From assembly GCA_022361135.1 (NCBI GenBank), contig JAKSBM010000469.1:1-6681 (forward strand): 6,681 bases of DNA, given 5' to 3'. The DNA comes from Desulfobacterales bacterium (GTDB lineage: Bacteria; Desulfobacterota; Desulfobacteria; Desulfobacterales; Desulfobacteraceae). The notes under the pieces are model-generated. The model saw nothing but the letters and a program-made list of their open reading frames with translations, did no database searches and was not told the origin of the DNA. This document shows, piece by piece, positions 1 through 5,529 of this stretch (positions are counted from its first letter, which is position 1; each line of letters opens with the position of its first letter). The translations under genes were made by a program, and so were the position numbers.

Positions 1-797
1 TCAAGGCCCTGCGGGTTCCCCATGTGAGGGGACGGTGGGGGGAAATCACCCTGCGCCGGGCCGCCGAGCTTTCGGGCATGGTCAACCATTGCGATTTCGT
101 GGAGCAGATGACCGATGGTAAAACCGGCAAGGGCAGCCTGAGGCCGGACATGGTCATCACCCTACCCGGGGACCGGAAGATCATTGTGGATTCCAAGGTC
201 CCCCTTTTGGCCTACCTGGATGCCCTGGAAGCCCGGGACGAGGCCACCCAAAAGGCCTGCATGGAAGACCATGCCCGCCAGGTGGCCACCCATATCCGCC
301 AGCTGTCATCCAAAAAATATACCCAGGCATTTTCCCCCACCCCGGAGTTTGTGGTCCTTTTCGTACCCGGGGAGAATTTCTTTTCCGCCGCCCTGACCCA
401 TCGCCCCGACCTCATCGACAACGGGGTGGAAAAGGGCGTAATCCTGGCCACCCCCACCACCCTCATCGCCCTGTTGAAAACCGTGGCCTATGCCTGGCAG
501 CAGCAGCGTTCCCATGAAAATGCCCAGGAGATCCGGGATCTGGGTGCCCAGCTCTACCAGCGATTGTCCACCATGGGGGATAACCTGGGCCGTTTAGGCC
601 GGGACATCGAGCGGTGTGCATCCAGTTACAATAAGACCGTGGGCACCTTGGAAAAGCGGGTCATGGTCCCGGCCCGTAAACTCACCGATTTGGGCGTATC
701 CACCCGGGAAATGCCCGTCATCCCCGGTATCGACCCCGGCCAGACCCCCATCCGTCCCTTAAAAGGAGGAGAGAACCATGAGATCAAAACCGGTTGA
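1..797 (+). CDS. rmuC: RmuC family DNA recombination protein, 3' part (5' end outside window)
   Basis: The open frame runs from base 3 with no stop. A GTG at 24 is not the true start, because the codons before it already read KALRVPHV and lead into the RmuC signature RGRWGEI. The visible part is about 264 codons and lacks the N-terminal membrane anchor and coiled coil usual in this family. It contains the nuclease-like core: RPDMVI with Asp at 147-149, then VDSK with Asp at 189-191 and the following Lys, as in PD-(D/E)XK folds. Next come the conserved FVPGENFFSAAL and ATPTTLIALL blocks, and a C-terminal helical part (AYAWQQQRSHENAQEI onward). RmuC is known as a factor limiting rearrangement at inverted repeats; its biochemical activity is poorly defined. 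The 3' end overlaps mltA by 20 bp, suggesting co-transcription and translational coupling. Family assignment is secure. Confidence 0.94.
   Translation, partial: KALRVPHVRGRWGEITLRRAAELSGMVNHCDFVEQMTDGKTGKGSLRPDMVITLPGDRKIIVDSKVPLLAYLDALEARDEATQKACMEDHARQVATHIRQLSSKKYTQAFSPTPEFVVLFVPGENFFSAALTHRPDLIDNGVEKGVILATPTTLIALLKTVAYAWQQQRSHENAQEIRDLGAQLYQRLSTMGDNLGRLGRDIERCASSYNKTVGTLEKRVMVPARKLTDLGVSTREMPVIPGIDPGQTPIRPLKGGENHEIKTG
763..769 (+). promoter_or_regulatory. Ribosome binding site of mltA inside rmuC
   Basis: AAGGAGG lies 8 bases before the ATG at 778 and within the last codons of rmuC. It fixes the mltA start and makes coupled translation of the two genes likely. Confidence 0.85.
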
Positions 798-2013
798 AAT
801 TTCCCTGCTGACCCTCTTTCTCATTCTGATTTGTCTTTTCACCGGGTGTGATTTTAATGGGCAAAAGCCGGCCGAGACCCCCAAGCCGTCCCTGGTGAAA
901 TTGAGCCCGGGCCAATATCCGGCCTTTTTGGATGGCTTTGATTACAAGGGATTGATTCCGGCCATGGAACAGAGTCTGGCCTATTACCGCCGGGTACCGC
1001 CCAAGCGGCGCTATTCATTTGGCGGGGATGTTTATACGGCCGAGCACATGATCCGTTCCCTGGAGGTCCTGACCACTTACCTGGAACGGAACCCCTCCAC
1101 CCGGGCCCTGGATAATTTCATCCGGGACCAGTATCTGGTTTATGCCTCGGGGTTCAACCAGGATCCCGGCGTTCTCTTCACCGGTTATTACGAGCCCACC
1201 TATTGGGGCAGCCGGGCGGACGACGAGCGTTTCTCCCATCCCCTTTACAGTTTGCCTTCGGATTTGATTCAGGTGGATTTGTCCCGGTTCGGTGAAAAGT
1301 ACAAGGGGCTGGGCAAGATCCGGGGGCGGGTGAAGGAAAACCAGGTGGTACCCTATTTTACGCGGGCTGAGATCAACGCCAACCCCGCCTTCCAAGGGGA
1401 ACCGGTCCTCTGGCTGGAAAACCGGGTGGACCGTTTTTTCCTGGAGGTCCAGGGCAGCGGCCGCATCCAGACCCCGGAGGGGGAGATCCTGCGGGTTCAC
1501 TATGCCGGATCCAACGGGCAGGCCTACCGTTCCATTGGACGTTACCTCATCGAGCAGGGAGAAATCCCCAAGGAAAAAATGTCCATGCAGGCCATCCGGG
1601 ACTGGCTGGAGGCCAACCCCGGGCGCATGGATGAAATCCTCCACCACAATCCCAGCTTTGTCTTTTTCAAAACCGAGGAGGGGGGCCCCTACGGCTGCCT
1701 CAATGTTGCCCTCACCCCGGTGCGTTCCATTGCCACCGACCCCAAGGCATTTCCCCGGGGGGCGTTGGCCTTCATGCGCACGGCCCTGCCCGATGCCCGG
1801 GATCTTTGGGACAGGGGGGATGGAAGTCTGGACGGCCCCAAGCGGGAGGACTGGCCCCGTATTTCCCTCTTTGTCATGAACCAGGACACCGGCGGTGCCA
1901 TCAAGGGGCCGGGCCGGGCCGATATCTTCTGCGGTAACGGCGGCTGGGCCGAATTCACAGCTGGCCACATGAATATCCGCGGCAGCCTCTACTTCCTGGT
2001 GCTGAAACCCTGA
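778..2013 (+). CDS. mltA: Membrane-bound lytic murein transglycosylase A (lipoprotein)
   Basis: The 411-residue product is a peptidoglycan-cleaving lytic transglycosylase that would make 1,6-anhydromuramoyl ends in the periplasm. Residues 1-23 form a lipoprotein signal peptide (hydrophobic stretch 10-22, then LFTG before Cys24); the mature protein would start at Cys24 and be lipidated. The MltA domain shows FTGYYEP (134-140), VDRFFLEVQGSGR (217-229), NGQAYRSIGRYL (from 246) and NPSFVFFK (291-298). The C-terminal 3D domain runs from about 305 to 409, with conserved aspartates at 370 (QDTGGAIKG) and 382 (GRADIFCG) and the closing AGHMNIRGS block; catalysis in MltA depends on an aspartate of this domain. 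The start is supported by AAGGAGG at 763-769. Asp25 follows the lipid-bearing Cys, which in E. coli favours retention in the inner membrane. A diverged copy of its 3' end lies downstream of dapB. Confidence 0.96.
   Translation: MRSKPVEISLLTLFLILICLFTGCDFNGQKPAETPKPSLVKLSPGQYPAFLDGFDYKGLIPAMEQSLAYYRRVPPKRRYSFGGDVYTAEHMIRSLEVLTTYLERNPSTRALDNFIRDQYLVYASGFNQDPGVLFTGYYEPTYWGSRADDERFSHPLYSLPSDLIQVDLSRFGEKYKGLGKIRGRVKENQVVPYFTRAEINANPAFQGEPVLWLENRVDRFFLEVQGSGRIQTPEGEILRVHYAGSNGQAYRSIGRYLIEQGEIPKEKMSMQAIRDWLEANPGRMDEILHHNPSFVFFKTEEGGPYGCLNVALTPVRSIATDPKAFPRGALAFMRTALPDARDLWDRGDGSLDGPKREDWPRISLFVMNQDTGGAIKGPGRADIFCGNGGWAEFTAGHMNIRGSLYFLVLKP
1906..1920 (+). repeat. Three tandem GGGCC units in the mltA 3D domain
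   Basis: The bases coding for the end of KGPGRA are three back-to-back GGGCC units. The relic at 3160-3169 has only two, and the loss of one 5-bp unit is exactly what frameshifts it. Three copies are too few to call a phase-variation tract, but this is a plausible slippage site. Confidence 0.7.
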
Positions 2014-2080
2014 TCCCATAGGACGGGGCTGGAATTGCCAAACACCGAGGTAGGGCACACAACCTCCCGGGGAAAACTCA

Positions 2081-2151
2081 GCCATGGATATGGCCGGAAA
2101 TATGTGACATGGGAATCAAACCCGGTGTGTCGATGTCCGTAAAAAAGACAT
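2081..2151 (+). other. Two short inverted repeats in the mltA-dapB gap
   Basis: The 187-bp gap between mltA and dapB holds GCCAT/ATGGC (2081-2085 and 2090-2094, 4-base loop) and ATGTC/GACAT (2133-2137 and 2147-2151, A-rich 9-base loop). Neither is followed by a T run, so neither is a convincing terminator. I could not pick out a clear dapB promoter. The gap suggests dapB may have its own control, but this is weak. Confidence 0.25.
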
Positions 2152-2187
2152 GTCGCCGTGAATTTACAGATTCCTTGATTGGAAAAG

Positions 2188-2194
2188 AGAGGAG
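2188..2194 (+). promoter_or_regulatory. Ribosome binding site of dapB
   Basis: AGAGGAG lies 6 bases before the ATG at 2201 and supports that start. The protein then opens directly into the nucleotide-binding loop, as expected for a full-length DapB. Confidence 0.75.
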
Positions 2195-2200
2195 AGCGCA

Positions 2201-2995
2201 ATGAAGATGGTGATCATGGGGCCGGCCGGGAAAATGGGCCGGGCAATGGTGGCAGCGGTGGTGGCGGATCCGGAGTTGGAGTTGGCAGGGGCAGTGGCCC
2301 CTCCGGGCCGGGATTACCTGGGCCATGATGCCGGTGTGGTGGCGGGCCTGGGACGATGTGTGGACGTGCCCGTGACCCATGATCTGGACGGGGTCCTGCC
2401 CGGGGCGGATTGCCTGCTGGACTGCACCAATCCGGCCACGGCCATGGCAGCATTGGATCGCTGCCTGGCCCACGGTGTCTCCTTTGTCACCGGAACCACG
2501 GGCTTTTCGGCCCAAGGGCGGGCGCGGCTGGAGGCGGCCGGTGAAACCATCCCCGTCATTCTGGCCTACAACACCTCCCGTCTTTTCAATCTGCTCTTTG
2601 ATGCCGTGGGCCAGGTGGCCGCCAAACTGGGGCCGGAGGTGGACGTGGACATCATCGACATGCACGACAACCAAAAGGTCGATGCCCCCAGCGGCACGGC
2701 CAAGGAAATCGCCGCCATTGTGGGGCGGGAGCTGGATTTGCCCCTGGAAACGGCCACCTGCGGCCGGCGGGGCATGGAAGCCCGGCAACCGGGTACCCTG
2801 GCCTTTAACTCCATTCGCTCCGGGGGCTATCCCGGATCGGTGAAGGTGATCTTCGGCCTGGAAAATGAAAAATTGGAACTCTCCGCCTCGGTGTACAACA
2901 TGGAGACCTATGCCCGGGGCATGGTGGATGCGGGGCGATATCTCAAGGACAAGGGGCCGGGATGGTACGATTTAAAATCGGTGTTCGGCATGTGA
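2201..2995 (+). CDS. dapB: 4-hydroxy-tetrahydrodipicolinate reductase, atypical form
   Basis: DapB reduces 4-hydroxy-tetrahydrodipicolinate with NAD(P)H in the cytoplasmic pathway to diaminopimelate and lysine. The 264-residue length is close to the usual size (about 270). The N-terminal Rossmann part has GPAGKMGR (residues 7-14) and GTTGFS (98-103). The C-terminal catalytic and tetramerisation part has the family signature KVDAPSGTA (159-167). Several usual residues differ. The His-His pair of the E. coli motif is His155-Asp156 here; the cofactor-selecting Glu-Arg pair aligns with Ala33-Pro34; the NxSxGxN loop reads NTSRLFN (124-130); and the usual G-(D/E)-H block after RxGG reads YPGSV. Lys159 and the PSGTA loop that binds substrate are kept. 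This is therefore most likely a divergent DapB branch, and a DapB-like reductase with a changed substrate or cofactor is the main alternative. No second dap gene is visible nearby. Confidence 0.88.
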   Translation: MKMVIMGPAGKMGRAMVAAVVADPELELAGAVAPPGRDYLGHDAGVVAGLGRCVDVPVTHDLDGVLPGADCLLDCTNPATAMAALDRCLAHGVSFVTGTTGFSAQGRARLEAAGETIPVILAYNTSRLFNLLFDAVGQVAAKLGPEVDVDIIDMHDNQKVDAPSGTAKEIAAIVGRELDLPLETATCGRRGMEARQPGTLAFNSIRSGGYPGSVKVIFGLENEKLELSASVYNMETYARGMVDAGRYLKDKGPGWYDLKSVFGM

Positions 2996-3042
2996 AAAAG
3001 AGCGGTTGGCTGCCGTACAAATTCCAGCGCTAGGTCGAGCAT

Positions 3043-3262
3043 TTGCCTGTCCGGCTCCGGCCGGGGCAGGGTGACGGCGGTTTGGACGGCCCCAGGCGGG
3101 ATGACCGGCCCCCTCTGTCCCACTTTGTCATGAACCAGGACATCGGCGGTGCCATCAAGGGGCCGGGCCGATATCTTCTGCGGCAAAGGCGGCTGGGCCG
3201 AATCCACGGCCGGCCACATGGATATCCGCGGCAGCTTCCATTTCCTGGTTATGAAACCCTGA
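3043..3262 (+). pseudogene. mltA: Decayed 3' fragment of an mltA copy
   Basis: This stretch repeats the end of mltA. Aligning 3085-3262 with 1831-2013 by eye gives 158 identical of 178 aligned bases and one 5-base gap, both ending in GAAACCCTGA. Weaker codon-by-codon similarity extends back to about 3043. The first part still reads QDIGGAIKGPGR in one frame. After the loss of one GGGCC unit at 3160-3169, the homologous frame shifts to DIFCGKGGWAES, AGHMDIRGS and a stop at 3260-3262. There is no start, signal peptide or MltA domain, so it cannot make an enzyme. By my count 13 of 17 changed codons are amino-acid changing, consistent with loss of selection. It begins about 45 bp after dapB. The sequence after its stop does not match the mltA-dapB gap, so it looks more like the tail of a lost second mltA than a simple tandem duplication. 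Confidence 0.9.
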
Positions 3263-3276
3263 TTTTCCTGAACGCC

Positions 3277-3291
3277 CACCCGGGGTGTTTT
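3277..3291 (+). terminator. Weak terminator-like hairpin after the mltA relic
   Basis: CACC (3277-3280), a CGG loop and GGTG (3284-3287) are followed directly by TTTT, 15 bases after the relic's stop codon. The stem has only four base pairs, so it is a poor terminator as it stands. It could be a leftover of the lost gene or the end of the dapB transcript. Confidence 0.25.
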
Positions 3292-3431
3292 CATCCTGTC
3301 ATTTCCGTCCAAAGGGCGATACACTGGGGGGAAATGATTGGCATTTTCACCTGCCCGCTCCGGGCGGTGTATCTTTCTTTTCCCCGGCATCCCATCTGAT
3401 TTTGACCCATCCTCCCCTGTGACATCGTCCC

Positions 3432-3443
3432 CCTTACGTAAGG
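3432..3443. other. 12-bp perfect palindrome in the gap before the small exported protein
   Basis: CCTTACGTAAGG is a perfect palindrome in the otherwise featureless stretch 3263-3540, about 100 bases before the next gene. It could be a protein-binding site, but nothing else supports this. Apart from it, the inverted repeat at 3497-3521 and the weak hairpin at 3277-3291, I see nothing in this stretch. Confidence 0.25.
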
Positions 3444-3496
3444 CAGTTTGTCCTGGAATTCCACGTTTTTCCCTTCGGTTTTCCGACCATGTCGTG

Positions 3497-3521
3497 GATT
3501 GGGAACATTCCCCAGCCAATC
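3497..3521. promoter_or_regulatory. Nested inverted repeat upstream of the small exported protein gene
   Basis: GATTGG (3497-3502) pairs with CCAATC (3516-3521), and inside it GGGAA-CA-TTCCC (3501-3512) forms a second near-continuous dyad. It ends 8 bases before the ribosome binding site of the gene at 3541, so it could be an operator or a leader hairpin. No regulator is known to match it. Confidence 0.3.
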
Positions 3522-3540
3522 CCCAACTTGAGGAGTGATT

Positions 3541-3966
3541 ATGAAGAAGATCGTGCTCATTATCTGCCTCTGCCTCATCCCGGTTTCCGGTTGGGGCCAG
3601 GGGTTTGAACGGGTCAGCGACATCCGGGCCTTTTGCGATGAATTCATGGACCAGATCGTCCGGGCGGATTTCCAGGCTGCCTTTGATTCCACCAAATCCT
3701 TCTGGCCCGTCCCCGAGGTGGAAGTCGACGGGATTGTCAACCAGGTCAAGCAGCAATGGCCCTTGATGGAAAACCGGTTCGGCAGCTCCCTGGGGGCGGA
3801 ATGGATCCGGGGGAAACGCATCGGTGCATCTTTCTTACGCTATTATTTCCTCCACAAATTTGAGAAGCACGCCATCCAATGGCAGATGGATTTTTACAAG
3901 CCCCAGGATTATTGGATCATCAACGGGATCACCTTTGAGGTGGATCTCAATCCCCTCTATGAATAA
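3541..3966 (+). CDS. Small exported protein of unknown function
   Basis: The 141-residue product is not a family I recognise. ATG 3541 is chosen because GAGGAG at 3530-3535 sits 5 bases before it, and because the protein then starts with a classic signal peptide: Lys2-Lys3, a hydrophobic core at 4-15, and likely cleavage after Gly19 (SGWG, then Gln). A GTG two codons earlier lies on the ribosome binding site and is unlikely. The two Cys in the hydrophobic core do not form a lipobox. The mature part of about 122 residues has an N-terminal amphipathic helix (DIRAFCDEFMDQI), several aromatics and a strand-rich end (IQWQMDFYKPQDYWIINGITF). This helix-then-sheet order and the Trp/Phe pattern resemble NTF2/SnoaL-like folds, which is only a guess. 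It probably acts in the periplasm. It is converged on by the radical SAM gene and has no obvious partner. Confidence 0.72.
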   Translation: MKKIVLIICLCLIPVSGWGQGFERVSDIRAFCDEFMDQIVRADFQAAFDSTKSFWPVPEVEVDGIVNQVKQQWPLMENRFGSSLGAEWIRGKRIGASFLRYYFLHKFEKHAIQWQMDFYKPQDYWIINGITFEVDLNPLYE

Positions 3967-3990
3967 TCGGAATACTTGGATCCATTGATG

Positions 3991-4007
3991 GGGGATACCC
4001 TCTCCCC
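3991..4007. terminator. Possible hairpin between convergent genes
   Basis: GGGGA (3991-3995) and TCCCC (4003-4007) with a 7-base loop lie in the 48-bp gap where the small exported protein gene and the radical SAM gene converge. There is no T run on either side, so a terminator role rests mainly on position. A second dyad, CGCCTT-A-AAGGCG (4011-4023), covers the stop codon of the radical SAM gene. Confidence 0.25.
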
Positions 4008-4014
4008 GGACGCC

Positions 4015-5274
4015 TTAAAGGCGCTGGATCAGATAGACAAACAGGGGAATGGGGCTGATATCCTTGAGTTGGAAAAACCGGGGGAGCAGCTCCCGTTTTT
4101 TGGGGCTGTCCTGGATGGGTGACAGATAGAGTGTTCCCTTGGCATTTGAAGGTGCCGTGGACAATAGTCGGGCCAGGGCAGGGTAGTGGGACGGTGGCAG
4201 GGTTTCCCCCAGAAGAAAGTTGCCCGTTATTTCCAGGCGGTCCAATTGGGTATTGATATGGCACATTTTTTCAAATGCCCGTTCCACTTTTTCTTTGGTT
4301 ACGGGTTTGCCAATGGCTTTAAGGGTGGCCGGATCCGGGGATTCAAATCCGATGTTGATCCAGCTTTTAAAGGGGAGGGCGTTGATGGCCTGCAAGTCCT
4401 CCCAGCTGGTGTTGAGCAGGGCGTCCACACTGCCGAAACAGAAGAGGGAGGGGGCGTCGTCTGCATCCATGCCAAAGGCCTTGGCCGCTTCCATGGCTGC
4501 GATGATGATGGTGTCGGCCCCGGCGGCCAGGGCATCGTGGTGTCCCAGAAAAAGGCTGTTCTGGTTTTTGAGTTCAGGGCCGTAGAATGCCTTCAATGCC
4601 TGGATCTGTTCACGGATATCATCCAGGGGGCGGGGGGAAAACCGGCACCGGCTTTTCACGCAGCAAAATTCGCAATGGTAGAGGCAGCCGTCGGCAATGG
4701 TCAGGGGAATGACCTCGTAATCCACATGGCGGGTATCCGGAGGCAGGACAGAAATTCGGCCCCCGATGATGTGGTGGAGGGCTTCGGTGCTTTGGAGAAG
4801 CTCTTGGTCGTTATTCTGGAAAATGGCCTCCAGCCCGTCACGCCGAAGGGGCGGGATTCCCCCGGGTTGGTTCAGGACGGAATAAATATCGGCGTACAAT
4901 TGGGCCCAGGCGGCAAAGGCAGACATGATCCGTGGATCCGAGGTGTATTTGACCTCCCACACCGGGTTACTGGGATAGGGGAGGTTGGGAAGATAATATT
5001 CCCCCATCCAGGAGATCAGTCCAGTGTCGCCGCTCTGGTCTCCCACGGCATAATAGACCCAGTCATTTCCCTGGGTACGTTTGAGCTGTTCCGCGGGATG
5101 GGGCCAGTCCGGGGAAAGCCCCCGGATGAATTTGATTTCCCCCTTGAGGTTGAAACGGAATTCCCAGTCCCGGGTTTTGATCTCCGAGTAGGTTCCGTAC
5201 TTCAAGGGGAAACCTTTCCTTTGGACGATTTTAGATTTTTGAATCCGGGGGGCAAAGGTGAACTGGGGGATCAT
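4015..5274 (-). CDS. Radical SAM family protein of unknown function
   Basis: The 419-residue product carries the radical SAM iron-sulfur motif CX3CX2C as CLYHCEFC, with cysteines at 197, 201 and 204 and an extra Cys at 205. The enzyme should reductively cleave S-adenosylmethionine to start radical chemistry in the cytoplasm. The core continues with SLFLGHHDALAAG, SWINIGFESPDPATLKAIGK (the GxE-type strand that contacts SAM) and LEITGNFLLGE. About 190 residues precede the cluster motif, with many aromatic residues and no recognised domain. There is no C-terminal SPASM-like cysteine cluster and no B12 domain that I can see, so the substrate is unknown. The overall style is closest to Elp3/HemN-like cores. 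The start at 5274 is fixed by a perfect AAGGAGG. It stands alone on its strand, convergent with the small exported protein and divergent from the IclR gene, which might control it. Confidence 0.88.
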   Translation of the reverse strand: MIPQFTFAPRIQKSKIVQRKGFPLKYGTYSEIKTRDWEFRFNLKGEIKFIRGLSPDWPHPAEQLKRTQGNDWVYYAVGDQSGDTGLISWMGEYYLPNLPYPSNPVWEVKYTSDPRIMSAFAAWAQLYADIYSVLNQPGGIPPLRRDGLEAIFQNNDQELLQSTEALHHIIGGRISVLPPDTRHVDYEVIPLTIADGCLYHCEFCCVKSRCRFSPRPLDDIREQIQALKAFYGPELKNQNSLFLGHHDALAAGADTIIIAAMEAAKAFGMDADDAPSLFCFGSVDALLNTSWEDLQAINALPFKSWINIGFESPDPATLKAIGKPVTKEKVERAFEKMCHINTQLDRLEITGNFLLGETLPPSHYPALARLLSTAPSNAKGTLYLSPIQDSPKKRELLPRFFQLKDISPIPLFVYLIQRL

Positions 5275-5279
5275 GGCAA

Positions 5280-5286
5280 CCTCCTT
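5280..5286 (-). promoter_or_regulatory. Ribosome binding site of the radical SAM gene
   Basis: On the minus strand AAGGAGG lies 5 bases before the ATG at 5274. This is a near-ideal site and settles the start codon. Confidence 0.85.
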
Positions 5287-5335
5287 GTGTTACAGGGATT
5301 AGGGGGCATGGGGAACCGATGTCGGCCTGAAATCG

Positions 5336-5364
5336 ACTCTATCCAGGGCCGAGGAAAATGGCAA
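5336..5364 (-). promoter_or_regulatory. Candidate promoter of the radical SAM gene
   Basis: On the minus strand TTGCCA (5364-5359) is followed after 17 bases by TAGAGT (5341-5336), matching the sigma-70 consensus at 5/6 and 4/6 positions. It would start transcription near 5329, giving a leader of about 55 bases. Found by eye only. Confidence 0.35.
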
Positions 5365-5426
5365 TCTTTCTTTGGTCTTGGCCTGTGGGAGCCGGCCCGG
5401 CATGCCCCGGTGATTTGGATATCCCC

Positions 5427-5454
5427 TTGACTCAAGAATCCCTGCTGGTATTTT
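5427..5454 (+). promoter_or_regulatory. Candidate promoter of the IclR-type gene
   Basis: TTGACT (5427-5432) is followed after 16 bases by TATTTT (5449-5454). Transcription would start near 5461, before the inverted repeat at 5502-5529, which would then lie in the leader or early coding region where a bound repressor could block it. Confidence 0.45.
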
Positions 5455-5501
5455 AGGAGCGTATTCGATCTTTATTTTGAATTTCACTAAAAATTAACAG
5501 G

Positions 5502-5529
5502 GACCGGATGGAGACGCAGGAATCCGGTC
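5502..5529. promoter_or_regulatory. Perfect 8-bp inverted repeat at the start of the IclR-type gene (possible operator)
   Basis: GACCGGAT (5502-5509) and ATCCGGTC (5522-5529) are exact reverse complements separated by 12 bases; the half-site centres are 20 bp apart, about two helical turns. Many IclR proteins bind palindromes and repress their own genes, so an autoregulatory operator is the likely reading. As RNA it would also form a GC-rich hairpin that occupies the ATG at 5508, which argues for the ATG at 5544 as the real start. Confidence 0.5.

Noticed and set aside
1906..1920. Phase-variable repeat tract in mltA
   Set aside because: Only three 5-bp units are present, too short for a typical contingency locus. 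It is kept only as a possible slippage site.
1015..2085. Minus-strand open frame of 356 codons opposite mltA
   Set aside because: It lies across well-conserved MltA domains, has Gly/Pro-rich composition and no family motif. It is a by-product of mltA codon use.
3043..3399. Plus-strand ORF of 118 codons as an intact gene
   Set aside because: Its first part is out-of-context MltA 3D-domain sequence, and after the GGGCC loss it reads shifted, unrelated residues. There is no ribosome site before the TTG at 3043.
2908..3756. Minus-strand open frame of 282 codons across the mltA relic
   Set aside because: Its only similarity is to the antisense frame of mltA, explained by the relic's shared DNA. 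It also runs through the 3' end of dapB and the start of the exported protein gene.
4186..5430. Plus-strand open frame of 414 codons opposite the radical SAM gene
   Set aside because: It is antisense to a gene with clear radical SAM motifs and a perfect ribosome site. Its product is Gly/Val-rich with no recognisable domain, as expected when a GC-rich gene is read on the other strand.
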